Part shown: in pieces, positions 44,662 through 52,897 of the stretch | How the letters are laid out: every line of letters begins with the position of its first letter | How positions within the stretch are numbered: position 1 is the first letter of the stretch | From: Phaeobacter sp. QD34_24 | Lineage (GTDB): Bacteria; Pseudomonadota; Alphaproteobacteria; Rhodobacterales; Rhodobacteraceae | Reading direction: 5' to 3' | Length of the DNA stretch: 64,000 nucleotides | Assembly (NCBI RefSeq): GCF_028890115.1 | Contig: NZ_JARCJD010000008.1 | Span: forward strand, 102,116-166,115 | Notes under the pieces: model-generated | Seen by the model: the letters and a program-made list of their open reading frames with translations, nothing else | Told to the model about the DNA's origin: nothing | Database searches by the model: none | Position numbers and translations under genes: made by a program

Positions 44662-45510
44662 ATGAAACTGTTGCGATACCGGGTGGGCACAGAGGTGCGC
44701 CCGGGCATGATGGATGCGGATGGCGTGGTACGTGATCTGTCGGGGCAGGTGGCGGATATCACCGGCGCCATGTTGGGGGACACGGAACTGGCGCGGCTTG
44801 CGGCGCTGGACCCGGCCTCTTTGCCCGCGGTCGAGGGGGACGTGGATATCGCTCCCTGTGTTGGCGATGTGGGCAAGTTTCTCTGCATCGGGCTCAATTA
44901 CTCCGACCACGCCGAAGAGGCGGGCATGGCAATCCCCGAGCATCCGATCCTGTTCATGAAGGCGACCTCGGCCATTGTCGGCGCCAATGACGACGTGGTG
45001 CTGCCGCGCGGCTCGGTTGCGGGCGATTGGGAGGTCGAACTGGGCGTGGTGATCGGCAAGACCGCGAAATACGTCAGCGAGGAAGAGGCGCTGGATCACG
45101 TGGCGGGCTATTGCGTGGTCAACGATGTTTCCGAGCGGGATTTCCAGATCAAGCTGACCGGCCAGTGGACCAAGGGCAAGAGCTGCGACACCTTTGGCCC
45201 CATCGGCCCCTGGCTGGTGACCCGGGACGAGGTGGCCGATCCGCAGAACCTTGCGCTCAGCTGCGATGTGAACGGAAAGCGCATGCAGACGGGCACCACC
45301 GGCAAGATGATCTTCTCCGTGGCCGAGATCATTTCCCACCTCAGTCAGCTGATGACCCTGCACCCGGGCGATGTGATTGCCACTGGCACACCGCCGGGCG
45401 TCGGCATGGGGATCAAGCCCGATCCCGTCTACCTCAAGCCCGGCGATGTGATGGAGCTGGAGATCGAAGGTCTGGGCCGTCAGCGTCAGAGCGTGCGCAG
45501 CGATAGCTGA
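44662..45510 (+). CDS. Fumarylacetoacetate hydrolase family protein
   Basis: 282 residues from the ATG at 44662 with GGGAGAAA upstream. A small N-terminal domain precedes the FAH barrel. FLCIGLNYSDHAEEAG, the metal-ligand glutamates in WEVELGVVIG, VNDVSERDFQ and ATGTPPGVGMG are all present. Related enzymes cleave C-C bonds of acylpyruvates or hydrolyse 2,4-diketo-3-deoxy sugar acids. The enolase-superfamily dehydratase and Zn alcohol dehydrogenase nearby on the other strand make a role in sugar-acid breakdown plausible but unproven. Confidence 0.85.
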   Translation: MKLLRYRVGTEVRPGMMDADGVVRDLSGQVADITGAMLGDTELARLAALDPASLPAVEGDVDIAPCVGDVGKFLCIGLNYSDHAEEAGMAIPEHPILFMKATSAIVGANDDVVLPRGSVAGDWEVELGVVIGKTAKYVSEEEALDHVAGYCVVNDVSERDFQIKLTGQWTKGKSCDTFGPIGPWLVTRDEVADPQNLALSCDVNGKRMQTGTTGKMIFSVAEIISHLSQLMTLHPGDVIATGTPPGVGMGIKPDPVYLKPGDVMELEIEGLGRQRQSVRSDS

Positions 45511-45534
45511 TTCACAGTGACGCCACTCAAACGG

Positions 45535-45620
45535 CGGGCGGGGCTCTCCCGCCCGTCTCGGGGCATTCAAAGAATACCCCTTGCCGGTTGGGCGTGGCGC
45601 GGCGAAGCCGCGCCACGCCC
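45535..45620 (+). repeat. Intergenic three-hairpin repeat, copy B
   Basis: Between the convergent FAH-family and SqrR-like genes. Hairpin 1 is CGGGCGGG-5 nt-CCCGCCCG (45535-45555). Hairpin 2 is GGGGCATTC-AAA-GAATACCCC with one mismatch. GGTTGGGC leads into hairpin 3, a perfect 14-bp stem GGGCGTGGCGCGGC-GAA-GCCGCGCCACGCCC (45590-45620). Same order as copies A, C1 and D, with different but still paired stems. It accounts for most of the 231-bp gap. Confidence 0.75.
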
Positions 45621-45741
45621 AAGGCTGCTTTCGGGGATTTGCCGTAGGCAAAGGACCGGACAGGCGCGGGAGCGCCCCCACCTGCATAGGGCCGGAGCTG
45701 ACCGCCGGGCCAAGTCCGGATCAACAAGGGATTGGCTGGAT

Positions 45742-46074
45742 CTAGGCCGGGCCGCAGAACTGGCGGTAGAGGAGAGAGATGACCTCTTCGGTGTTGCGGT
45801 CTTTCAGCGAGTAAAAGATCGTCTTTCCCTCACGGCGGGTTGCCACCAGACCTTCGTCGCGCAGACGGGCCAGCATCTGACTTACAGCTGCTTGCCGCAT
45901 CCCCAGCAGCGCCTCCAATTCGCCGACAGATTTCTCTCCGGTGCCAAGATGGCACAGGATCATCAGCCGCCCCTCATGCGCCAGGGTCTTGAGGAAGGCA
46001 GCCGCCTCGGTCGCGCGCTGCGCCATGTCGACGGGCGCATCCGGGGAAATCGTATCAGGGGTTTGAATCGTCAC
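45742..46074 (-). CDS. ArsR-family repressor of SqrR/BigR (persulfide-sensing) type
   Basis: 110 residues if translation starts at GTG 46072-46074, which has AGGA upstream; a longer start at 46155 is possible. The winged helix is VGELEALLGMRQAAVSQMLARLRDEGLVATRREGKTIFYSL. With the GTG start the only two cysteines fall at positions 41 (LMILC) and 107 (YRQFC). Those are the numbers of the reactive pair in Rhodobacter capsulatus SqrR, which forms a polysulfide bridge and releases DNA. Sulfide-responsive repression is therefore likely. No sqr, persulfide dioxygenase or rhodanese gene is seen in the window, so its targets are elsewhere or unknown. Confidence 0.8.
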   Translation of the reverse strand: MTIQTPDTISPDAPVDMAQRATEAAAFLKTLAHEGRLMILCHLGTGEKSVGELEALLGMRQAAVSQMLARLRDEGLVATRREGKTIFYSLKDRNTEEVISLLYRQFCGPA

Positions 46075-46173
46075 GTGTCCAGAATCCTGCGGTGGAGCTT
46101 GCAAGAGGGATAAATCTTGCGCCACATACTGCACCAGATTGCCCCGGCAGCACAAGTCACGCGGCCATTGGTC

Positions 46174-47406
46174 TCACTCTGTCAGCGGAGGTGCGCCTCC
46201 GGCAAAGGCATTGCCGTTCACATAATCGCAGGGGGCCTCCTGCATGTTGAGGTGCAGATCGTCGCCCGTAAACGGATGTGCGCGGGCAAGAGCCTCGTCC
46301 ACCTCGATGCCAAGACCGGGGGCCTCGGGCGGGGTGATAAAGCCCTCCTCGACCCGGATGGCGCCCTTGATCAGCGCGTCATGGAAGGGCGTTTCGATGC
46401 TTTCAGCCATCAGGATATTGGGGATCGAGGCCGCCAGATGAATGTTCGCTGCCCATTCCACCGGGCCTGCATACAGATGCGGCGCCATCTGCGCGTTATA
46501 GACCTCGGCCATGGCGGCGATCTTCTTGGCCTCCCAGATGCCGCCGACGCGCCCCAGCGCCGGTTGCAGGATGCTGGCAGCCCCTTCCCGCAGGATCGGA
46601 GCGAACTCGGCCTTGGTGGTCAGCCTCTCGCCGGTGGCGACCGGCACGGGTTGTCCCGAGGCGACGCGCGCCATCTGGCCTACGGAATCTGGGGGGACCG
46701 GCTCTTCGAACCACAGGGGCTGGTAGGGGGCGATGGCCTGACCCAGGCGGATGGCGCCGGCCGTGGTGAACTGCCCGTGGGTGCCGAATAGAAGATCGGC
46801 GCGATCCCCGACCGCTTCGCGGATGGCCTCGCAGAAGGCAACGGACTGGCTGATGTCACTCATCGCAGGCATGTGGCCGCCGCGCAGCGTATAGGGGCCG
46901 GCGGGGTCGAATTTCACTGCCGTGTAGCCTTGGCGGACCATTTCGGCCGCACTTTCGGCGGCCATCTCGGGCGAGACCCAGAAGGCGGAGATCTCGTGCT
47001 GGGGCAGTGGATAGAGATAGGTATAGGCGCGGATGCGATCATTCATCCGCCCGCCAATGAGCGCATGCACCGGGCGGTCGCGGTGCTTGCCGAGGATATC
47101 CCAGCAGGCGATCTCAAGCCCCGAAAAGGCGCCCATCACCGTCAGGTCGGGCCGCTGGGTAAAGCCGGAGGAATAGGCGCGGCGGAACATCAGCTCGATG
47201 TTTTCGGGGTTCTCCCCCTCCATGTGGCGCGCAAAGACATCGCGGATCACGTGGGTCATGGCCTCGGGTCCGACCGAGGCCGCGTAGCATTCGCCCCAGC
47301 CGGTGATGCCGGTGTCGGTGGTCACTTTCACCAGGATCCAGTAGCGCCCGCCCCATCCCGGTGCGGGCGGGGCGGTCACGATGATGTCGAGGTCCTGCAG
47401 CTTCAT
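46174..47406 (-). CDS. Enolase-superfamily (mandelate racemase/muconate lactonizing type) sugar-acid dehydratase
   Basis: 410 residues. The N-terminal capping domain (RYWILVKVTTDTGITGWGECYA) is followed by the barrel: AVKFDP, LLFGTHGQFTTAGAIRL, WFEEPVPPD and VATGERL carry the base and metal ligands, and PHLYAGPVEWAANIHLAASIPN the C-terminal acid/base histidine region. The His-Gly after the second strand resembles galactonate/mannonate-type dehydratases rather than mandelate racemase. Exact substrate unknown. It follows a Zn alcohol dehydrogenase gene by 45 bp on the same strand, probably in one operon. Confidence 0.83.
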   Translation of the reverse strand: MKLQDLDIIVTAPPAPGWGGRYWILVKVTTDTGITGWGECYAASVGPEAMTHVIRDVFARHMEGENPENIELMFRRAYSSGFTQRPDLTVMGAFSGLEIACWDILGKHRDRPVHALIGGRMNDRIRAYTYLYPLPQHEISAFWVSPEMAAESAAEMVRQGYTAVKFDPAGPYTLRGGHMPAMSDISQSVAFCEAIREAVGDRADLLFGTHGQFTTAGAIRLGQAIAPYQPLWFEEPVPPDSVGQMARVASGQPVPVATGERLTTKAEFAPILREGAASILQPALGRVGGIWEAKKIAAMAEVYNAQMAPHLYAGPVEWAANIHLAASIPNILMAESIETPFHDALIKGAIRVEEGFITPPEAPGLGIEVDEALARAHPFTGDDLHLNMQEAPCDYVNGNAFAGGAPPLTE

Positions 47407-47451
47407 CGGCGTCTCCTTGCGGATGGCGGTCTATCGGCTGCGGACAGCCTC

Positions 47452-48546
47452 TTAACGGTTGAACAGGATCACGTTGCGCCGCGCCGAGCCGGTCTTGGTG
47501 TCGGCAATCGCCTCGTTGATCTGATCAAGGCTCCAGCGACCGGAGATCAGTTCGTCCAGCTTCAGGCGCCCCTGTTGATAAAGATCGATCATCCAGGGAA
47601 TATCGCGCTGGATCACGACATCTCCCATCTTGGAGCCGACAAGCCCCTGACCGATGGCGGCCATGACGACGGGTTCATATTCCGCCTTGGCGCCGGAATG
47701 GGGCATGCCGATCATCACCGCCTTGCCGCCCCGGCCCAGGTAACGCACCGCTTGCTCATAGGCGGGAATGGCGCCCACGGTGACCAGAACCGCATCGGCG
47801 CCCCGCCCACCCAGCGCCTTGTAGGAGGCGCGCCAGGGCGATTTCTCGGTGCCGAGAACGCCATGGGTGGCGCCGAATTCCTTGGCAACCTCCAGCTTTT
47901 CCTCGCTCATGTCGACAGCAACGATGCGGCGGGCACCGGCGATACGCGCGCCCTGGATGGCGTTGAGACCGACGCCGCCCGCGCCGATCACGACGACATC
48001 CTGCCCGGCCCGCAGACCCGCGGCATTGACGGCAGCGCCCACGCCGGTGATCACACCGCAGGAGATCAGCGAAGCGACATCCTTGGCCATGGTTTCCGGG
48101 ATTTTCACGATCTGGCGCTGATCCACCACAACCTTTTCGGCAAAGGCGCCGCAGGCCATGGCCTGTTCCAGCGGGCCGCCGTCGGCGGTGGTCAGCGGGC
48201 CGTTCTTCACCCCATCATAGGGGGTTTCGCAGATCGTCGGCTTGCCGCCCGCGCAGCTGGGGCAGGTGCCGCAGGAGCGGATCAGGGTGACGACAACGCT
48301 GTCGCCTGCCGCAAAGCCGTTCACGCCGACGCCGACCTTAGTGATGGTGCCTGCTGCCTCGTGGCCATAGACGGCCGGCAGGTGCCCGCCCCAGGCGCCT
48401 TCGGCATAGGAGATGTCGCTGTGGCAGATCGCGACCGCATCCAGGGTCACCTCGACTTCGCCCATGCGCGGGTCGGCGATCTGGATGTCTTCGATGACGA
48501 GCGGTTGACCGAATTCACGACAGACGGCGGCTTTGATGGTTTGCAT
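47452..48546 (-). CDS. Zinc-dependent alcohol dehydrogenase
   Basis: 364 residues from the ATG at 48544-48546 (GGGAGAAA upstream). Catalytic zinc ligands are in CHSDISYAEG and GHEAAGTI; the structural zinc cysteines are CGTCPSCAGGKPTIC. The NAD-binding fold is VVVIGAGGVGLNAIQGARIAGA. It is a class III-like medium-chain dehydrogenase oxidising an alcohol or hydroxy-sugar. Position between an MFS transporter and an enolase-superfamily dehydratase suggests a catabolic operon. Confidence 0.88.
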   Translation of the reverse strand: MQTIKAAVCREFGQPLVIEDIQIADPRMGEVEVTLDAVAICHSDISYAEGAWGGHLPAVYGHEAAGTITKVGVGVNGFAAGDSVVVTLIRSCGTCPSCAGGKPTICETPYDGVKNGPLTTADGGPLEQAMACGAFAEKVVVDQRQIVKIPETMAKDVASLISCGVITGVGAAVNAAGLRAGQDVVVIGAGGVGLNAIQGARIAGARRIVAVDMSEEKLEVAKEFGATHGVLGTEKSPWRASYKALGGRGADAVLVTVGAIPAYEQAVRYLGRGGKAVMIGMPHSGAKAEYEPVVMAAIGQGLVGSKMGDVVIQRDIPWMIDLYQQGRLKLDELISGRWSLDQINEAIADTKTGSARRNVILFNR

Positions 48547-48664
48547 GGCTGTTTCTCCCGGTTGCCAGGCGCGTTTGCCGCACGGTGGCGTGGTCTGGAC
48601 CATGCTGCAAGTGGGAAATTGTCAAATCGTAATGTGGAAGACAGTTTTACGTAGCGGAATTGCT

Positions 48665-49882
48665 TTACCCGGCGGAATTGCCCAGTGTCTCGGAACGGGT
48701 GGTGCGCAGAAAGACAACACATCCGGCGATCATCAGCACCAGCGCCACCAGGAAGGGCGCGCCGGGCATGTAGATCGCAGCGCCCTCGCGCGTGAAATGG
48801 GCAAAGGTTGCGGTCATCATCAGCGGGGAAATGATCATCGACAGCGCGTGCACCGCCGTCATCACACCCTGCAGCTCACCTTGCTGATTGTCCGCGACCC
48901 GGCGGGACATGATTCCCTGCAATGCGGGTTGAACCAATGCCCCCAGGGCGGAAATGGGGATCAGCGCCAGGGCGAGGCTACCACTGGCGATAAAGGCGAG
49001 CACACCGAAGGCGATGAAATCGAACACCTGTCCCCAAAGGACCGAGCCGCGCTCTCCGACCCAGCGGACGCTGTGGCGCAGCAGCCAGCCCTGCACCAGC
49101 GCCATGCAGATGCCGTAAATCCCCAGCGACAGGCCGATCACCTGCGGCTGCCAGCCGAACCGCTCGGCGGTGAAATAGGACCAGATCGCCGGATAGACGT
49201 ATATCGCCACCGAATAGAGGAAATAGACCCACAGAAGCGGCGTGATGCCCGGAATGCGCGCCATGGCGCGAAAAGCGCCAAAGGGATTGGCTCGGCGCCA
49301 GTCAAAGGCGCGGCGGGTCTTGTCGGTGACTGTCTCGCGCATCACGAACCAGCCGAGGGCAAAGTTCAGCGCCGCAAGCGCTGCAGCGGCATAGAATGGC
49401 GCCCGGGTGCCCATCTCTCCCAAGAGGCCGCCCACCAACGGGCCAAGCACAAAACCGGCACCAAAGGCCGCGCCCAGAAGACCAAAATTCGCGGCCTTTT
49501 CCTGCGGTTTCGAGATATCGGCGATATAGGCGCCCGCGGTGGAATGGGTCGCGGCGGTGATGCCGCCCACGATGCGGCCCGCCAGCAACAGCCAGAGCGA
49601 ACCGGCCAGCGCCATCACCAGATAGTCCAGCGCCATGACAAACAGCGAGACCAGCAGAACCGGGCGCCGCCCGATCGCGTCGGAAAGGGAGCCCAGAACC
49701 GGGCTGAACAGGAACTGCATCACCGCAAAGGCGGTGCTGAGGATGCCGCCCCAGATCGCCGCATCGGCCAGCGAGCCGCCCTGCACCTCGACGATCAGGC
49801 TGGGCATGATCGGCATGATGAGACCGATGCCCATGGCGTCGATCATCACCGTGGTCAGCACAAAGACCAGCGGCAGGCGCAT
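48665..49882 (-). CDS. MFS transporter, TetA-like (12 helices)
   Basis: 405 residues with about 12 membrane helices. LSDAIGRRPVLLVSLF after helix 2 is the MFS loop 2-3 motif, and HSTAGAYIADISKPQEKAANFGLLGAAFGAGFVLGPLVGG is the helix 4-5 region of the TetA-type drug:H+ antiporter subgroup. Such proteins may export drugs or take up metabolites; sequence alone cannot decide. It lies between pcaB (90 bp) and an alcohol dehydrogenase gene in a minus-strand catabolic region. Confidence 0.85.
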   Translation of the reverse strand: MRLPLVFVLTTVMIDAMGIGLIMPIMPSLIVEVQGGSLADAAIWGGILSTAFAVMQFLFSPVLGSLSDAIGRRPVLLVSLFVMALDYLVMALAGSLWLLLAGRIVGGITAATHSTAGAYIADISKPQEKAANFGLLGAAFGAGFVLGPLVGGLLGEMGTRAPFYAAAALAALNFALGWFVMRETVTDKTRRAFDWRRANPFGAFRAMARIPGITPLLWVYFLYSVAIYVYPAIWSYFTAERFGWQPQVIGLSLGIYGICMALVQGWLLRHSVRWVGERGSVLWGQVFDFIAFGVLAFIASGSLALALIPISALGALVQPALQGIMSRRVADNQQGELQGVMTAVHALSMIISPLMMTATFAHFTREGAAIYMPGAPFLVALVLMIAGCVVFLRTTRSETLGNSAG

Positions 49883-49972
49883 CAGAAGCCACCCGCCGCA
49901 TCTGTCATCGGGCGGGGCAAGCCTGTTGCCAAATCCTCTGTCCCGCGCCGCATGTCACTGTCCCCTGGCCGG

Positions 49973-51313
49973 TTAGTCCGTGCGGCCGACTTCGGCGGCT
50001 TTTTCGGCAAAACGCAAGGCTTCCGCCGGGGCATGGCCCAGTTGCCGGGCCGGATCGAACAGCGCCTTGGTGTCCAGGTCGGGGAAGTCCCGTGCCGCCA
50101 GTGTGCCAAGGGGCGTCGCGCTCTCGTTGGCCTCAAGGCAGAGCCGTTTCACGGCCGCCTGTGCCTCGGGGCGGGGCAGGGTCTCGGTCAGGGCAAAGCT
50201 CAGCGCCTCGGCGTGGATCATGTCGAGCCCGCTGTCCAGGGCTGCGGCCATGGCATCCGCGTTGGGGGTGATCCCGGCAGCAAGCGCCTTTGCCGTGGTG
50301 GCAGCACTTGCGGCGCCCAGCACGATCTGCGGCAGGCACATCCATTCGGTGAACCAGGCGGCGCCATCGCGCTGATGCTGCTGCATGGCGGCGCCGTGCA
50401 GCACCGACACCAGCCCCGATCCCTGCCGCGCCAGTGCCACCAGCGCCGAGGGCGCGACCGGGTTCTGTTTCTGCGGCATGGTGGAGGAGGCGCCGGCACC
50501 GCCAAGGCGGATCTCCTGGATGCCGGTCTGCACCAGCGCGATGCAATCCTCGCCCATCTTGCCCAGAGCGATGTTCACCCGCACCATCCAGTCGGCAATG
50601 CGCGTCACCGGGCTGCGATCGGTGTGCCAGCTGCGTTCGGGATCGCCCAGGGACAGCCCCTCGGCGAGGGCCGCGCGCACCTCTGGCGCTTTTGCTCCCA
50701 GTGCTCCGGCGGTTCCGGCCGCGCCCGAAAGGGAGACCAGAAGGCAGGACCGGCGCAGAGCGGGCAGTTCTTCCAGCAGTGCGATCAGCGGCGCGCCCCA
50801 GGCGGCGACCACGGCGCCGAAACTGGTGGGGGTGGCGTGCTGTCCATAAGTGCGGGCGGGCATCGGCAGTTCGGCATGGGCGCGGGCGAGTGCTGCCAAC
50901 GCGCCAAGAACGGACTTCAGATCGGCCTCAATCGCGGCGAGGGCCTGGCGCAGGCGCAGCATCAACCCTGTGTCCATGATGTCCTGCGAGGTGGCACCCC
51001 AATGGACATATTGCGCATGTTCCGGAGCGTTCATCTCGCCACGCAGCGCGGCGACCAGCGCGGGCACCGGCACGCCGTTCTGACCCGTGGCCTTGCGCAG
51101 GGCGCCAGGGTCGAGGGCCACCTCCATGGTGGCACGCTGGATGGCGGCGGCGCTGATCTCGGGGATCACGCCTGCGGCGCCTTGTGCCTTGGCCAAGGCG
51201 CCCTCGACCAGAAGCATGGCGCGGATTTCTGCGCTGTCGCTGAACAGGCGACCCACATCGCCCGCCGGGAAGAGATCGCCATAAAGCTGGCTGTCGAAAA
51301 CCGATCCGGCCAT
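49973..51313 (-). CDS. pcaB: 3-carboxy-cis,cis-muconate cycloisomerase, PcaB
   Basis: 446 residues from the ATG at 51311-51313. It belongs to the fumarase/adenylosuccinate lyase superfamily with the signature GASSTMPQKQNPVAPSA and the family blocks HWGATSQDIMDTGLML and TYGQHATPTSFG. PcaB lactonises 3-carboxymuconate in the protocatechuate branch of the beta-ketoadipate pathway. pcaD lies two genes upstream, supporting the call over adenylosuccinate lyase. An alpha/beta hydrolase gene ends 2 bp from its start. Confidence 0.9.
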   Translation of the reverse strand: MAGSVFDSQLYGDLFPAGDVGRLFSDSAEIRAMLLVEGALAKAQGAAGVIPEISAAAIQRATMEVALDPGALRKATGQNGVPVPALVAALRGEMNAPEHAQYVHWGATSQDIMDTGLMLRLRQALAAIEADLKSVLGALAALARAHAELPMPARTYGQHATPTSFGAVVAAWGAPLIALLEELPALRRSCLLVSLSGAAGTAGALGAKAPEVRAALAEGLSLGDPERSWHTDRSPVTRIADWMVRVNIALGKMGEDCIALVQTGIQEIRLGGAGASSTMPQKQNPVAPSALVALARQGSGLVSVLHGAAMQQHQRDGAAWFTEWMCLPQIVLGAASAATTAKALAAGITPNADAMAAALDSGLDMIHAEALSFALTETLPRPEAQAAVKRLCLEANESATPLGTLAARDFPDLDTKALFDPARQLGHAPAEALRFAEKAAEVGRTD

Positions 51314-51314
51314 G

Positions 51315-52025
51315 TCAGAGATCCTTTTCGATCTGGGTGAGTAGATCCGCCAGATCATCCGGCGCGGCGAAGAAGGGAGAGTGGGAAGTCTCCATCACGT
51401 GGACGCGCTCCGCAGGCCAGTCCTTCACCATATCGGCCTGGTACTCCGGCGGAATGGTCTGGTCACCCGCGCAGCGGATATAGGCCTTGGGGGTGACGTC
51501 CCAGTTGGCGCCAAGGGTCAGCGGCGTGTCCTGCGGGCGGATCGCTTGCGGGCAAAGGTGTTGCAGCGCGAAAGCCACCGCTTCGTCCGGGCAGTCATGG
51601 TAGAACAGGCGCGGCACCTCGGCGGGGTCGATTGTGTAGCTGTTGCTGTCCTCGTCCTTGATCACCGCATGGGCCAGGGTCTGGCGCGGTCCGCGCTTGC
51701 GCATGTCGATCATCGACAGGCCCGAGATCGGAACATAGGCACAGAGGTAGATCAGCGCGCGCAGGCGGCTGGGGTCCTTTTCGGCGGCGGCGGAGATCGG
51801 GAAGCCGGCCCAGGAATGACCCAGCACGATGGTCTCCGCCCCGGCCGCCATCAGGATCGCCTCGGCGGTTTCCTCCAGCGTGACGCTGGTCAGGTCGCGC
51901 CCATCGTTGTGGCCGGGCAGGTCGATGGCGCGGGCGGTGTGTCCGCGCGCCTCCAGCGCGGGGATAAGGTCGCGCCAGCACCAGGCGCCATGGCAGGATC
52001 CGTGGATCAGCAGAAAGTCAGCCAA
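51315..52025 (-). CDS. Alpha/beta hydrolase (methyl-ester/hydroxynitrile lyase-like)
   Basis: 236 residues. FLLIHGSCHGAWCWRDLIPALEARGH and the nucleophile elbow GHSWAG, with ETSHSPFF carrying the catalytic histidine, match the plant-type methylesterase/hydroxynitrile lyase subgroup. It sits between pcaD (8-bp overlap) and pcaB (1-bp gap), so it is expressed with the beta-ketoadipate genes. It could free an aromatic acid from its ester, but it is not a standard Pca enzyme. Confidence 0.82.
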   Translation of the reverse strand: MADFLLIHGSCHGAWCWRDLIPALEARGHTARAIDLPGHNDGRDLTSVTLEETAEAILMAAGAETIVLGHSWAGFPISAAAEKDPSRLRALIYLCAYVPISGLSMIDMRKRGPRQTLAHAVIKDEDSNSYTIDPAEVPRLFYHDCPDEAVAFALQHLCPQAIRPQDTPLTLGANWDVTPKAYIRCAGDQTIPPEYQADMVKDWPAERVHVMETSHSPFFAAPDDLADLLTQIEKDL

Positions 52026-52809
52026 TGTGTCCGATCTCCTTGAGGAAGCTTGTCAGCCGTTCGGTGTATTCATCGGGTTTCTCGACGCAAGGGATGTGGC
52101 CCGCGCGGCGGATCAGGTGGAACTGCGAGCCAGGGATCAGATCGACGGTTTCGCGCACCAGATCCGGCGGGGTGGAGCCATCCTCGGCCCCGGCAAAGCC
52201 AAGGCAGGGCAGGCGCAAGCCACTGGTGGGGGTGTAGAAATCGGTGCCCGCAATGGCGGCGCAGCAGCCCGCGTAGCCCGCGCGCGATTGCTGCACCAGC
52301 ATGTTGCGCCAGAGGGTCAGTTCGGGCGTTGCACGGAAGTCCTTGCCGAACCAGCGCTCCATGACGTTGTCCGCCAGCGCCTCGATGCCCTGTTCCTCGA
52401 CCGCCTTGATCCGCTCCTGCCACATCTCGGCGGTGCCGATCTTGGCGGCGGTGTTCGACAGCACCAGCGCGCGCACCTGATCGAGCCGTTTCACAGCCAG
52501 GCCTTGCGCAATCATGCCACCGATGGAGAGACCCACGAAGACGCAGTCGCGGACTTCCAGCAGATCCAGGAGCCGCTCGGCATCGCGCACCAGTGCGCCC
52601 ATGGAATAGGGGGCAGGGGGCACGGTGGACAGACCATGGCCCCGCTTGTCATAGCGGATCACCTTCAGGCCCGCAGGCAGGCGTTCGACCACCGCGTCCC
52701 AGACCCTGAGGTCGGTGCCCAATGAGTTGGCAAAAACGATGGGTGCGCCATTCGGGTCACCGTCGACACGGTAGTGCAACTGGACATCGCCCAGATCCGC
52801 GATTTGCAT
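52018..52809 (-). CDS. pcaD: 3-oxoadipate enol-lactonase, PcaD
   Basis: 263 residues from the ATG at 52807-52809 with GGGGAGAG upstream. Alpha/beta hydrolase with FANSLGTDLRVWDAVV, YDKRGHGLS, the nucleophile elbow GLSIGG and AGHIPCVEKPDEY, all typical of PcaD. It hydrolyses 3-oxoadipate enol-lactone to 3-oxoadipate. It leads a coupled trio with an esterase-like gene and pcaB. The other pathway genes (pcaC, pcaGH, pcaIJ, pcaQ) are not in the window. Confidence 0.88.
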   Translation of the reverse strand: MQIADLGDVQLHYRVDGDPNGAPIVFANSLGTDLRVWDAVVERLPAGLKVIRYDKRGHGLSTVPPAPYSMGALVRDAERLLDLLEVRDCVFVGLSIGGMIAQGLAVKRLDQVRALVLSNTAAKIGTAEMWQERIKAVEEQGIEALADNVMERWFGKDFRATPELTLWRNMLVQQSRAGYAGCCAAIAGTDFYTPTSGLRLPCLGFAGAEDGSTPPDLVRETVDLIPGSQFHLIRRAGHIPCVEKPDEYTERLTSFLKEIGHIG

Positions 52810-52897
52810 GATATCTCTCCCCGTCACGTATCCGGCGCACCATATCCGCGAAGGCAAGGGAAGGTAAAGCAGAGGCCCGGTCGCAGGGGCGCGTGCC

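Noticed and set aside
46873..48654. Plus-strand frame of 593 codons
   Set aside because: Antisense to the alcohol dehydrogenase and enolase-superfamily genes; shadow frame.
48533..51340. Plus-strand frame of 935 codons
   Set aside because: Antisense to the MFS and pcaB genes, which have clear motifs; the translation is Arg/Gln/His-rich with no domain.
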